Shown: positions 24,151 through 30,480 of the stretch, in pieces
How the letters are laid out: every line of letters begins with the position of its first letter
How positions within the stretch are numbered: position 1 is the stretch's first letter
Source: Chloroflexota bacterium
Lineage (GTDB): Bacteria; Chloroflexota; Anaerolineae; UBA4142
Assembly: GCA_016223105.1 (NCBI GenBank)
Contig: JACRPR010000006.1
Span: 1-43,645 of the forward strand
DNA length: 43,645 nucleotides
Direction of reading: 5' to 3'
Position numbers and translations under genes: made by a program
Notes under the pieces: model-generated
Seen by the model: the letters and a program-made list of their open reading frames with translations, nothing else
Told to the model about the DNA's origin: nothing
Database searches by the model: none

Positions 24151-25174
24151 CGGCATCCTTGTCGTCATCCTGGGATTCCGCCTTGGTTCGTTTCCGTTGC
24201 GTCAATCCCAGTTTGCAAAGACCGCGTGCGATTGCCAGGACCGGGTTATCCGGCACGATCGCTTTGCCAGTGAATCGCAACGGCAAAGTGTCTTTGAGTA
24301 GGATCGCGCCGCCGCCGACAAGGAGCACGGCGGAAAAGCGTCGCCAGGTCGCGCCCCACTGTTTTTCGACAAAGCCGGTGATCTCACGTTCCCAGACCGG
24401 CAATTGTGCGACGACGTCCAATTGCCCGGCACGCAGGCGCGTATCCAACTCGCCGAGCGAATACAGATTGCCGCGATTGACCAACTCCAACAGTCGGCGT
24501 ACACCGACGGTCGCCCCGGCAGTGAACCTCTGCACTGCCGTCTTGTTACGCACGACGAGCAGTTCAACCGTGTTGAAGCCGACCGAGAGGACGCCGACCT
24601 CGGATTTGAAATGGGCTTTGCGCGCGGGAACAAATTTGCCTTCGTCGTCCATCAAATAATCAAATAGCGCGCCGACGGCTTGTGATGTGACCCGGACTTC
24701 GGCGACGTGGGTCGAGTAGGTGGTATCGTCCGCGCGCCAGGTGTGCGCGCCTTCCATCCAGGATTTGACTGCCGCCGCGTTCGACTTGGCATCGTCGCCC
24801 TGCATCATCTCATGGGGCAAGCCGACGGTCAGGGCAAGCGGCACGTCCGGCGCACCGAACGCTTGGGCGTACCGCGTTAACGCTCCGCAAAACATGGCGA
24901 TCATCTCCGGTGTGCCGGTGAGTCGTTCGTAATCGAGTGATTCGACCGGGCGACCCCAATCGTGCGCGCCTTCTCCGACGTAAAACGAACGCCCGTCCAC
25001 TTGAATTTGCATCGGCGGTTTGCTCGCGCGCAAACCGGTGATGCGTGTCACCCCATGCGCGCCGTTCGCCGCGATCTGGGACAGGGTTTGCAGTCCGCCG
25101 CGCGGTCCATAAAACTTGAGCGCGCCGTTGCCCGGATCGAATCCGAGATTGAGCAAAGTTTTTTCGGTAGTCAT
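24128..25174 (-). CDS. parM: ParM/StbA-like actin-family ATPase
   Basis: A 348-residue actin-fold protein. Phosphate loop 1 is LGFDPGNGALKFYG (10-23), phosphate loop 2 is SVGFNTVELLVV (about 188-199), and the adenosine motif is AVLLVGGGAILLKDTL (about 280-295). In plasmids such proteins form filaments that push sister copies apart, with a ParR adaptor and a parC site; a ParR-like gene follows at once. The ATG at 25174 has AAGGAGAGG upstream. The acidic tail (SQDDDKDADVQDPSD) is unusual. It could instead be an Alp-type filament of a phage-like replicon. Confidence 0.88.
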   Translation of the reverse strand: MTTEKTLLNLGFDPGNGALKFYGPRGGLQTLSQIAANGAHGVTRITGLRASKPPMQIQVDGRSFYVGEGAHDWGRPVESLDYERLTGTPEMIAMFCGALTRYAQAFGAPDVPLALTVGLPHEMMQGDDAKSNAAAVKSWMEGAHTWRADDTTYSTHVAEVRVTSQAVGALFDYLMDDEGKFVPARKAHFKSEVGVLSVGFNTVELLVVRNKTAVQRFTAGATVGVRRLLELVNRGNLYSLGELDTRLRAGQLDVVAQLPVWEREITGFVEKQWGATWRRFSAVLLVGGGAILLKDTLPLRFTGKAIVPDNPVLAIARGLCKLGLTQRKRTKAESQDDDKDADVQDPSD

Positions 25175-25193
25175 CGTTTCCTCTCCTTGAGTG

Positions 25194-25406
25194 TTATTCG
25201 CGCTCGGATGGCGCGTTGGTTGGTGTTGGTTGGTAGTTCGTTAAATCGTTGTAACGCTCGATCGGCATAATCACCGCGACCGCTTTGCCCCAGCGTTGCA
25301 CGACCACGGGACCGCAGTTCGGCACTAAAAAGTGATCGAGTATTTCGCGGGCGCGCACGCACAGATCGCTCGCGCCGATCATGGGTGGAATGTTCAAGGT
25401 GGTCAT
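25194..25406 (-). CDS. Phd/YefM-like DNA-binding protein
   Basis: A 70-residue protein with the pattern of Phd-family antitoxins: GASDLCVRAREILDHFL, then PVVVQRWGKAVAVIMPIERYNDL. No toxin gene follows; the next gene is the parM-like one, 19 bases downstream. It may therefore be a transcriptional repressor of the partition operon and not half of a toxin-antitoxin pair. The C-terminal tail is disordered (QPTPTNAPSERE). Its fold resembles the two segments seen in the protein at 16016-16597. Confidence 0.65.
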   Translation of the reverse strand: MTTLNIPPMIGASDLCVRAREILDHFLVPNCGPVVVQRWGKAVAVIMPIERYNDLTNYQPTPTNAPSERE

Positions 25407-25425
25407 AGTTTTGTCTACTGTTGAA

Positions 25426-26244
25426 TCACGGCGTTGGCGACGGCGTGGGTGTGCGCGTCGCGGTTGGTGTGAGCGTCGGCGTGCGCGTCGGCGTTGCGGT
25501 GACGATCACAACCCAGGGTGTCTGGGTCGGACCGGGCGTCGCGGTTACGATGACAATTTCGGACGCGCAATTGCAATACGTAAAATTCGTCGTGATGCGC
25601 GTCCACACATCGATAAATGTTCCGTCCAGTTTGACAGTGTGCAGTTGATACGATGTGGACGACTTGGGACACACACGCTTGCTATCGTGCCCATTCACCG
25701 CGACGCCGGACAGATACACTTCCTTGACGCCTTCGACGTTCCAAAACAGATCCGCGCACTGTCCTGCGTAATGCAACGCGTCCGGCTCTGCGTCGAAATG
25801 AACGTAGAACCCGCCGGGCAAGACGGTCAATTGCGCGGTCGGCGTCGCGAGTGGTGTTGGCGTCACGGTTGGCGTCGCGTCCCGCACCGCGGGCAACAAC
25901 GCGAGCGCGTTTGCGCTCGCATCGGCAAACTCGACGAACTCGGCGCTGACCCAGCCGATGCGCGGTGTCGTCAGATACACCCAACCGTTGTCCGCGGTCC
26001 GCCCGGTCGCGGTCACGGTTTCACCGGCGAGCAGTTTCGCCAGCACCGGATAGACCTTGCCCGGTCCCGCGCGCACATTCAGCACCGGCGCGGTGGTTGT
26101 GCCGGTGAGCGCGCGCGTCGCCGGCGGCGGCGTCACCGTCGGTCCCGCGGCGGTCGAATAATAGACCGCGAGCGGCGCGCCGGCGAGAAACGCAAACGCG
26201 AGGATGAGGACCAGGATGATTCCGTACCGTTGCATCGCTTTCAC
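25426..26244 (-). CDS. Membrane-anchored bacterial SH3-domain protein
   Basis: A 272-residue exported protein. An N-terminal membrane segment (YGIILVLILAFAFLAGAPLAVYY) is followed by an SH3b domain (about 50-105: APVLNVRAGPGKVYPVLAKLLAGETVTATGRTADNGWVYL), a TPTVTPTP linker, a Cys-containing domain (140-240) and a long C-terminal Thr/Pro tail. SH3b domains often bind cell-wall peptides. A GTG at 26244 has GAGG five bases away; GTG at 26250 and ATG at 26235 are alternatives. The tail style is typical of Chloroflexota. Confidence 0.8.
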   Translation of the reverse strand: MKAMQRYGIILVLILAFAFLAGAPLAVYYSTAAGPTVTPPPATRALTGTTTAPVLNVRAGPGKVYPVLAKLLAGETVTATGRTADNGWVYLTTPRIGWVSAEFVEFADASANALALLPAVRDATPTVTPTPLATPTAQLTVLPGGFYVHFDAEPDALHYAGQCADLFWNVEGVKEVYLSGVAVNGHDSKRVCPKSSTSYQLHTVKLDGTFIDVWTRITTNFTYCNCASEIVIVTATPGPTQTPWVVIVTATPTRTPTLTPTATRTPTPSPTP

Positions 26245-26251
26245 ACGCACC

Positions 26252-26368
26252 TCAACGCGCGACCAGGGTCACGAGACACAGCGCGCTCGCGCCACAGACC
26301 GACAATAGCGCCGCGCTCGCGCACCCGAATAACCATTTCAGCGCGCGCATCCGCATCGGATAATCCAT
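26252..26368 (-). CDS. 38-residue membrane peptide
   Basis: A short open frame with a good ribosome site (GGAG six bases before the ATG at 26368) that fits exactly between two genes: three bases after the gene ending at 26372, and its TGA is just before the start of the SH3b gene. The product MDYPMRMRALKW is followed by a hydrophobic stretch (LFGCASAALLSVCGASALCLVTLV) and Ala-Arg. It could be a single-pass membrane peptide or a leader peptide coupling translation of the next gene. Confidence 0.5.
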   Translation of the reverse strand: MDYPMRMRALKWLFGCASAALLSVCGASALCLVTLVAR

Positions 26369-26371
26369 CGT

Positions 26372-26647
26372 TCACTCCAACTCCGCGCCGCAATCGCCGC
26401 ACCGCAACCCGAACAGCGCGCCGCGCGACCAGGTGTAGGGTGTGACGCGCCCGCGCACGCGGAACGTGCCGACGTGCGCGCATTGCGCCGGGACGCGGGT
26501 CGGTTGGACGCGTTGAAATTCGAAATGCGTTTTGCCGCGCGCGTCCGCGTACACACGGATCGCGTTGACGACCTGCACGCGCACGGTCGGCACGGGCAGA
26601 CCTTTGACGACGAGCGGCGCGCCCTGGTTCAGGGTTACGGTTTGCAT
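26372..26647 (-). CDS. Small protein with possible zinc site
   Basis: A 91-residue, mostly beta protein (VTLNQGAPLVVKGLPVPTVRVQVVNAIRVYADARG) with Cys56 and a C-terminal CGDC pair (83-86), which may bind zinc. The ATG at 26647 has AAGGA upstream and overlaps the DnaC-like gene by 13 bases. The family is not recognised. Its place next to the helicase loader suggests a replication accessory protein, by inference only. Confidence 0.6.
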   Translation of the reverse strand: MQTVTLNQGAPLVVKGLPVPTVRVQVVNAIRVYADARGKTHFEFQRVQPTRVPAQCAHVGTFRVRGRVTPYTWSRGALFGLRCGDCGAELE

Positions 26648-27390
26648 GCTCGATCCTTTTCCGCGGACAACTCACGCACGCCGCGCGCGGTGTCGCGGAT
26701 GCAGCGCAACCGGTGTTCGCGTTCGACCTGGCGGTAATCACTGCCGACCAACGCAAGCGCGAGCGCGTCGCCGTACAAGCGCGACATCACGCGTTCGCCG
26801 ACGACGTGTTCCAGCTCTTCGAGCGCGCGATTCGTCGTCGCGAAGGTCACGCGTCGCGCCAGCGCGCGATGATTGATGACGATGTATAACCGCTCGCGCG
26901 CCCAATCGGATGGTTTCTCCGCGCCCAGGTCGTCAAGGATCAGCACGTCGGCGGTCCGCATCTGTTCCATCCGTTCCTGCTCGACGGTTGAATTGCTCGT
27001 CCCGTACGACTCGCGCAATTCCTGAAACCAGGTCGGCGCATTGACGAACAACGCGGTGTACCCAAACGCGCACGCGAGTTTCGCCGCGCCGATTGCGAGA
27101 TGCGTTTTGCCGCATCCGACCGGACCGCTCAGAATCAGCCCGATGGATTCATCCAGATACGCGGCAATGTTCGCGCAGTATTCCTGAAGCGTGGTGCGCG
27201 CATCCGGTGGTTCGATGCAATCCCAATCCAGATCGCCGAGCGCGCGATTTGCGAACCGCGTTGGAAATTCCGCATCATCGCACCGCGCGCGGAATTTACC
27301 GGAGCACCCACACTCCCACTCGCCGTGTTGATCGCGGGACACCGCGAGATTCGCGAGCGCGTCTCCGCGTAAGCAAAACAGATCGCTCAT
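26635..27390 (-). CDS. DnaC/IstB-like helicase-loader ATPase
   Basis: A 251-residue AAA+ protein. An N-terminal Cys cluster (Cys6, Cys27, Cys29, Cys37) looks like a zinc finger. Walker A is GPVGCGKTH (89-97), Walker B is VLILDDLGAE (149-158), and a sensor follows at TFATTNRALEEL. This domain order is that of DnaC or phage-type helicase loaders. It overlaps the replication initiator gene by four bases, so the two probably form the initiation unit of the replicon. IstB of IS21 is related, but no IS21 transposase is present. Confidence 0.88.
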   Translation of the reverse strand: MSDLFCLRGDALANLAVSRDQHGEWECGCSGKFRARCDDAEFPTRFANRALGDLDWDCIEPPDARTTLQEYCANIAAYLDESIGLILSGPVGCGKTHLAIGAAKLACAFGYTALFVNAPTWFQELRESYGTSNSTVEQERMEQMRTADVLILDDLGAEKPSDWARERLYIVINHRALARRVTFATTNRALEELEHVVGERVMSRLYGDALALALVGSDYRQVEREHRLRCIRDTARGVRELSAEKDRACKP

Positions 27391-28934
27391 CGTGTTTCTC
27401 CCGCAGAACCGGCGAAGCGTCCGTTGTCAGACGGATATTTCGACGTTGTGTTCGCCACTCCCGCTGGCGGCGCGGGAAGAGTAGGGGTTCGTGCCGATCC
27501 CGATCCGTTGCCACGCTCTGCGCGACGCGCGGGTGTTTTCGCTTGCGGATGCGCCCAATCTGCGAGAATCGCATCCGCCAGCGTCGCGGCGAAATAGCCG
27601 GCGCGATCGCTCTGCGCGCCGATGCCGTGCAGGACCGCTTGATTTAACAGTGCGATCGGCGTAATGCCGCGCGCGGATGCGAGCGCGCGATATTTTTCGC
27701 CGACCGCAACCCAGGCACGCGCGTCCGATTTTTGCAACGCGCGTTGCGGGTTGCGTTCCTGCACGAGTTCGAGCAGATCGCGCAATTCCGCGTCTCCACT
27801 CGCGAGTTCATCCAGCGTTACAGCCGCGGACGATTTCCCTTCAGCAGATACGATTTGAGCGGACGAGTTGCCGTTGCCGGTTACGATTTCGCGCGTGGAC
27901 GATTTGCCGCTGTCAGGTACGATTTCGTCGGCTGGGGTATGCCGGATAAAGCGCAAGCAGAAATTTAGATTGGCGATTCGATTATGGGCGCGCGCGTGTT
28001 CGACTGCACGCGTAATGCCGGTTTGAATCTCCTCAATGGAAAATCCATCCGCGAGGAGCATCGCGATCCGGCGCGTCTCTTTTTCGGTCGAGTCGTAACG
28101 TTCCGCGCCGATGGCGGTTGCAAAAAACGAAAAAATTATGGAAAGTGTGTTTTCTTCTTTTTCTTCTTCTTCTTTGTTAGTACTCTGATAAGGAGCGCGC
28201 AGATCCGCGCGTGCCCGAATTTCGGTGACGCGCGCATTCTCGTCAACACCGATACGGCTACGCGCGCTTTGCGCGCGTGCCCGAATTTCGGTGATGCTCA
28301 CTTTTGCGTCATCACCGAATTTTTCATGCGCGATTGCTTCGGCTTGTGCGCGGATCGGTTCGCTGACATGCGCGAACTCGCCGGTGGCGATGGCGAGCGC
28401 GAGGTGGGGCGGGATGACAACGGCATGCGTGTAATCGTTCGGCAGGCGATAAAAGACGCGTCGTCCTTGCGCGTCGCGTCGGCGTTGCCATTCCTGGAAA
28501 ATCAGCGACAAGTTGTGAAAGAGCGAATCAAGATTCCATTCAATTACGCGAATACGCGGTACTGGCGGTTTACCGTAGCCAACCACTTGGCGTGTCTCAA
28601 CCTGGTAATAATACTTGGTCAGGACGACGCCCATTTTGCGAAGGTTCGCGGCGTATCGCCGCCGCGCGCCATACGAAAATGGACAATCCATGTCTTTGAG
28701 GAAAAATTGCGGAGCATCCGGACCCTTCTTCATACGCAAAACATAGATGAGGAAAAACGCTTCACTATAACCCATCTGCTCGCCAGCCGGTCCGCGCAAG
28801 TAGGGATAAAATGCGAGAAATAGATCGGGAATCGGCGAAAACCCCATCTCCAACGCCGCGTCGCTAAAGCGAATCCGAATCGGCATCTCGGCGTCGTCGG
28901 ATGGATCCTTCTTTGTTGTTGGTGTGTTCCCCAT
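27387..28934 (-). CDS. Replication initiation protein, DnaD/RepA-like
   Basis: A 515-residue protein. The N-terminal half (FFLIYVLRMKKGPDAPQFFLKDMDCPFSYGARRRYAANLRKMGVVLTK) has a winged-helix pattern like plasmid and phage replisome organisers. A middle low-complexity part contains an acidic KEEEEKEEN run and TEIRARA twice. Three copies of a roughly 12-residue unit (EIVPDSGKSST, EIVTGNGNSSA, QIVSAEGKSSA) follow, then a helical C-terminus with the Phe/Ala core of DnaD-like domains. ATG at 28934 follows GAGG. It heads the long minus-strand gene run and is followed by the loader. Assignment as initiator rests on context plus fold style. Confidence 0.7.
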   Translation of the reverse strand: MGNTPTTKKDPSDDAEMPIRIRFSDAALEMGFSPIPDLFLAFYPYLRGPAGEQMGYSEAFFLIYVLRMKKGPDAPQFFLKDMDCPFSYGARRRYAANLRKMGVVLTKYYYQVETRQVVGYGKPPVPRIRVIEWNLDSLFHNLSLIFQEWQRRRDAQGRRVFYRLPNDYTHAVVIPPHLALAIATGEFAHVSEPIRAQAEAIAHEKFGDDAKVSITEIRARAQSARSRIGVDENARVTEIRARADLRAPYQSTNKEEEEKEENTLSIIFSFFATAIGAERYDSTEKETRRIAMLLADGFSIEEIQTGITRAVEHARAHNRIANLNFCLRFIRHTPADEIVPDSGKSSTREIVTGNGNSSAQIVSAEGKSSAAVTLDELASGDAELRDLLELVQERNPQRALQKSDARAWVAVGEKYRALASARGITPIALLNQAVLHGIGAQSDRAGYFAATLADAILADWAHPQAKTPARRAERGNGSGSARTPTLPAPPAGVANTTSKYPSDNGRFAGSAGETR

Positions 28935-28948
28935 TTCTCACCTCAATA

Positions 28949-28973
28949 ACCGCGCGCGATTTTCGCGCGCGGT
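28949..28973 (-). promoter_or_regulatory. Hairpin in the initiator mRNA leader
   Basis: An 11-bp perfect inverted repeat (ACCGCGCGCGA / TCGCGCGCGGT, three-base loop) lies only a few bases upstream of the GAGG ribosome site of the initiator gene. A second small hairpin, CCCC-GTTT-GGGG, lies at 28983-28994. In the leader RNA the strong stem would sit next to the ribosome site and could hide or expose it, which is typical of copy-number control regions. Confidence 0.55.
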
Positions 28974-28996
28974 TCGCAATCCCCCCGTTTGGGGCA

Positions 28997-29024
28997 TTGC
29001 CTTTTGCCGCACATCTGTTATACT
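28997..29024 (+). promoter_or_regulatory. Promoter for the antisense RNA
   Basis: TTGCCT at 28997-29002 and TATACT at 29019-29024 are separated by 16 bases and fit a housekeeping sigma promoter reading rightward, away from and opposite to the initiator gene. A start near 29031 places the first hairpin at the very 5' end of the RNA. Confidence 0.55.
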
Positions 29025-29030
29025 GCGCCC

Positions 29031-29122
29031 AGTGCGGCTTCGGAACCGCACGGGAGCTGTGACCGCAAGGTCATGGTTTCCTCTCCTGCCCGCGGGATTG
29101 GTCTCCTGCGGGCGTTTTGTTT
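29031..29122 (+). ncRNA. Predicted structured RNA antisense to the initiator leader
   Basis: About 92 nt between a promoter and a terminator, on the strand opposite the 5' leader of the replication initiator. Stem 1 is CCC-A-GTGCGG paired with CCGCAC-GGG (29028-29054). Stem 2 is TGACC-GCAA-GGTCA with a GNRA loop (29060-29073). Stem 3 is the terminator GCCCGCGGG / CCTGCGGGC followed by TTTTGTTT (29088-29122). No open frame is present. The size, the location and the simple stem-loops are those of countertranscribed RNAs that limit plasmid copy number. The alternative is an unrelated small RNA. Confidence 0.6.
29088..29122 (+). terminator. Intrinsic terminator of the antisense RNA
   Basis: GCCCGCGGG at 29088-29096 pairs with CCTGCGGGC at 29105-29113 (one G-U), leaving an eight-base loop. 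The stem is followed by GTTTTGTTT. It is a good rho-independent terminator on the plus strand. Confidence 0.7.
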
Positions 29123-29146
29123 GAAGAGTCAAATCATGTATTGTGT

Positions 29147-29590
29147 TCATTCCCGAATCGGTTTGGGATCGTGTCCGGCGCGCGCGAACATAACCAGGTC
29201 GTGCTTGCGAATCGCGTGCGCGCCGAGTTGCTTCATGATATTGTCGAGTGAACGCGTTTCCATTTGCGTGTGTAACCAATCCCAGGGCGAATTCGTTGGC
29301 GCATTCAAGCGAATGATCCAGTAAGGCAAACTGCCAGGAATCGGGTGAATGTTATATAGCCCGCGCAAAAGTGGAATCAGTTCGGAGGTTTCGAGCGGTG
29401 GATCAATCGCGAATTCCTGGGAGAGGAACGCGCAGAATTTTTTCCAGTCAAAACCACGCCGGGCGCGATACGCGCGATCGGCGAGTGCCGCGCGCATGGC
29501 GCGTTCGAACCGATCGCGCGTGATGAGGCGATCGATTGCCGCGCTCCGTTCGCGCATCTCTTCAACGGTCCACTGGACGTGTGGTTTCAT
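29147..29590 (-). CDS. Hypothetical protein, first gene of the replicon
   Basis: A 147-residue protein starting MKPHVQWTVEEMRERSAAIDRL, mostly helical and basic, with a central FDWKKFCAFLSQEFAIDPPLETSEL segment. The frame is open upstream to 29827, but a near-consensus promoter lies at 29622-29650 inside that extension, with a start about 25 bases before the ATG at 29590, so the short form is chosen. No good ribosome site is seen. It is not recognised as a known family. It ends about 210 bp before the initiator gene on the same strand. Confidence 0.65.
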   Translation of the reverse strand: MKPHVQWTVEEMRERSAAIDRLITRDRFERAMRAALADRAYRARRGFDWKKFCAFLSQEFAIDPPLETSELIPLLRGLYNIHPIPGSLPYWIIRLNAPTNSPWDWLHTQMETRSLDNIMKQLGAHAIRKHDLVMFARAGHDPKPIRE

Positions 29591-29621
29591 TCGCGGGACT
29601 CGGGAAAAATAGTCTTGGGTT

Positions 29622-29650
29622 ATTTTATTACAATTGTTCCAAGTTGTCAA
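29622..29650 (-). promoter_or_regulatory. Near-consensus promoter of the leftward replicon genes
   Basis: On the minus strand TTGACA (29650-29645) and TAAAAT (29627-29622) are separated by exactly 17 bases. Transcription would start near 29615 and run into the gene at 29147-29590 and perhaps on to the initiator. The surrounding DNA is AT-rich. Confidence 0.75.
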
Positions 29651-29811
29651 TGTGCTGATTTGCCTTCTGTGCTCCATTAGGCGAATTGGAAAAACCGGAG
29701 AAGCTTGGACAAGGAGTCTTGTTCGGAACTTTGGTGTTGCCCAACCTCGTTTGTTTCTGGAGGATTCAACTGATTGGGCATTGTGCCCGAATTTTGGCTT
29801 TAGAATGCCCA

Positions 29812-29840
29812 TTGCAAAGTACTGCATTCTGCGTTATAAT
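29812..29840 (+). promoter_or_regulatory. Near-consensus promoter of the STAND operon
   Basis: TTGCAA at 29812-29817 and TATAAT at 29835-29840 with 17 bases between them form a strong housekeeping promoter reading rightward. It starts the leader of the genes at 29999, 30481 and 33045. It diverges from the leftward promoter at 29622-29650; about 160 bp lie between them, with a GGGCA/TGCCC hairpin near 29777 and nothing else recognised. Confidence 0.8.
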
Positions 29841-29846
29841 TTTATT

Positions 29847-29970
29847 AGCACTGACGGTGGTGAGTCTGATGTACGGTGTTTGTCCGGATCATTTGCGGGC
29901 AGAACGCGTACCATTGAGACATTTCACCATTGCCCGCTCTGGTTGTATACCAGCGCGGGCATATTTTTTT
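29847..29970 (+). ncRNA. Structured leader with terminator/antiterminator pair
   Basis: The transcript from about 29847 can form a long outer stem: TGGTGA (29858-29863) with TCACCA (29924-29929), GTCT (29864-29867) with AGAC (29917-29920), and GTAC (29871-29874) with GTAC (29908-29911). Inside lies GCGGGCA (29895-29901), which can pair with TGCCCGC (29931-29937). That second strand is also the left arm of an intrinsic terminator at 29932-29970. Mutually exclusive pairing of this kind is the layout of an attenuator or riboswitch. It does not match any class I know. It ends 20 bases before the ribosome site of the next gene. Confidence 0.6.
29932..29970 (+). terminator. Conditional intrinsic terminator before the STAND operon
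   Basis: GCCCGC (29932-29937) and CTGG pair with CCAG and GCGGGC (29955-29960), followed by ATATTTTTTT. This strong rho-independent terminator lies between the promoter and the first gene, so expression of the operon requires read-through or anti-termination. Alternatively the upstream RNA is a separate small RNA. Confidence 0.8.
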
Positions 29971-29998
29971 CATCGAATTTAAGCGCAGAAGGAGGCGT

Positions 29999-30433
29999 AT
30001 GGACATTGCGACGTTGGCAAAAGATCTCACGGTTTTGTTGGTGCCCTTCTTACCGTACTTGATTAAAGCCGGGGAGAAGGCGCTAGAGAAAACTGGCGAA
30101 CAAATCGGTGAGAAATTGATCCCAGATTTAGGAAAAGAAACTTGGGACCGTGTGCAAGCATTATGGTCACGATTACAACCCAAGGTTCAAGCACGCCCGG
30201 CATTGCAAGAAGCCGCGCAAGATGTCGCGATCAAACCGGATGAGGATGCGGTTGCCTCATTGCGTTTGCAATTGAAAAAACTTTTAACGGACGATGCGGC
30301 TCTCGTGGCAGAGCTCTCTCGATTGATGAGTGATGCAGAACGCGCGGGTATTATTCAGAATGTTTTGCAACATGGCAAGTACAACATCAATATCGGCAAG
30401 GCGGACCATCTTGATATTGGTGACAAAAATTAA
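29999..30433 (+). CDS. Small hydrophobic-helix protein with GKYNINIG tail, partner of the STAND NTPase
   Basis: A 144-residue protein with an excellent ribosome site (AGAAGGAGG). The N-terminus has a hydrophobic helix (LTVLLVPFLPYLIKAGEKAL), then amphipathic helices, a segment LRLQLKKLLTDDAALVAELSRLM, and the tail HGKYNINIGKADHLDIGDKN. GKYNINIG (126-133) nearly repeats GKYNIVIG (43-50) of the downstream NTPase. In bacterial conflict systems such shared tags act as effector-associated domains that recruit an effector to its NTPase sensor. The hydrophobic helix could disturb membranes. Effector function is inferred. Confidence 0.7.
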   Translation: MDIATLAKDLTVLLVPFLPYLIKAGEKALEKTGEQIGEKLIPDLGKETWDRVQALWSRLQPKVQARPALQEAAQDVAIKPDEDAVASLRLQLKKLLTDDAALVAELSRLMSDAERAGIIQNVLQHGKYNINIGKADHLDIGDKN

Positions 30434-30480
30434 TCCGGTGTGATTGCCTTCACAAAATCTGTTCGAATGGAAAACGCATT

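Noticed and set aside
26635..27390. IS21-type insertion sequence
   Set aside because: The ATPase resembles IstB as well as DnaC, but no transposase or terminal repeats are present and it overlaps the initiator gene.
29591..29827. N-terminal extension of the first replicon gene
   Set aside because: A near-consensus promoter lies inside the extension, so the protein most likely starts at 29590.
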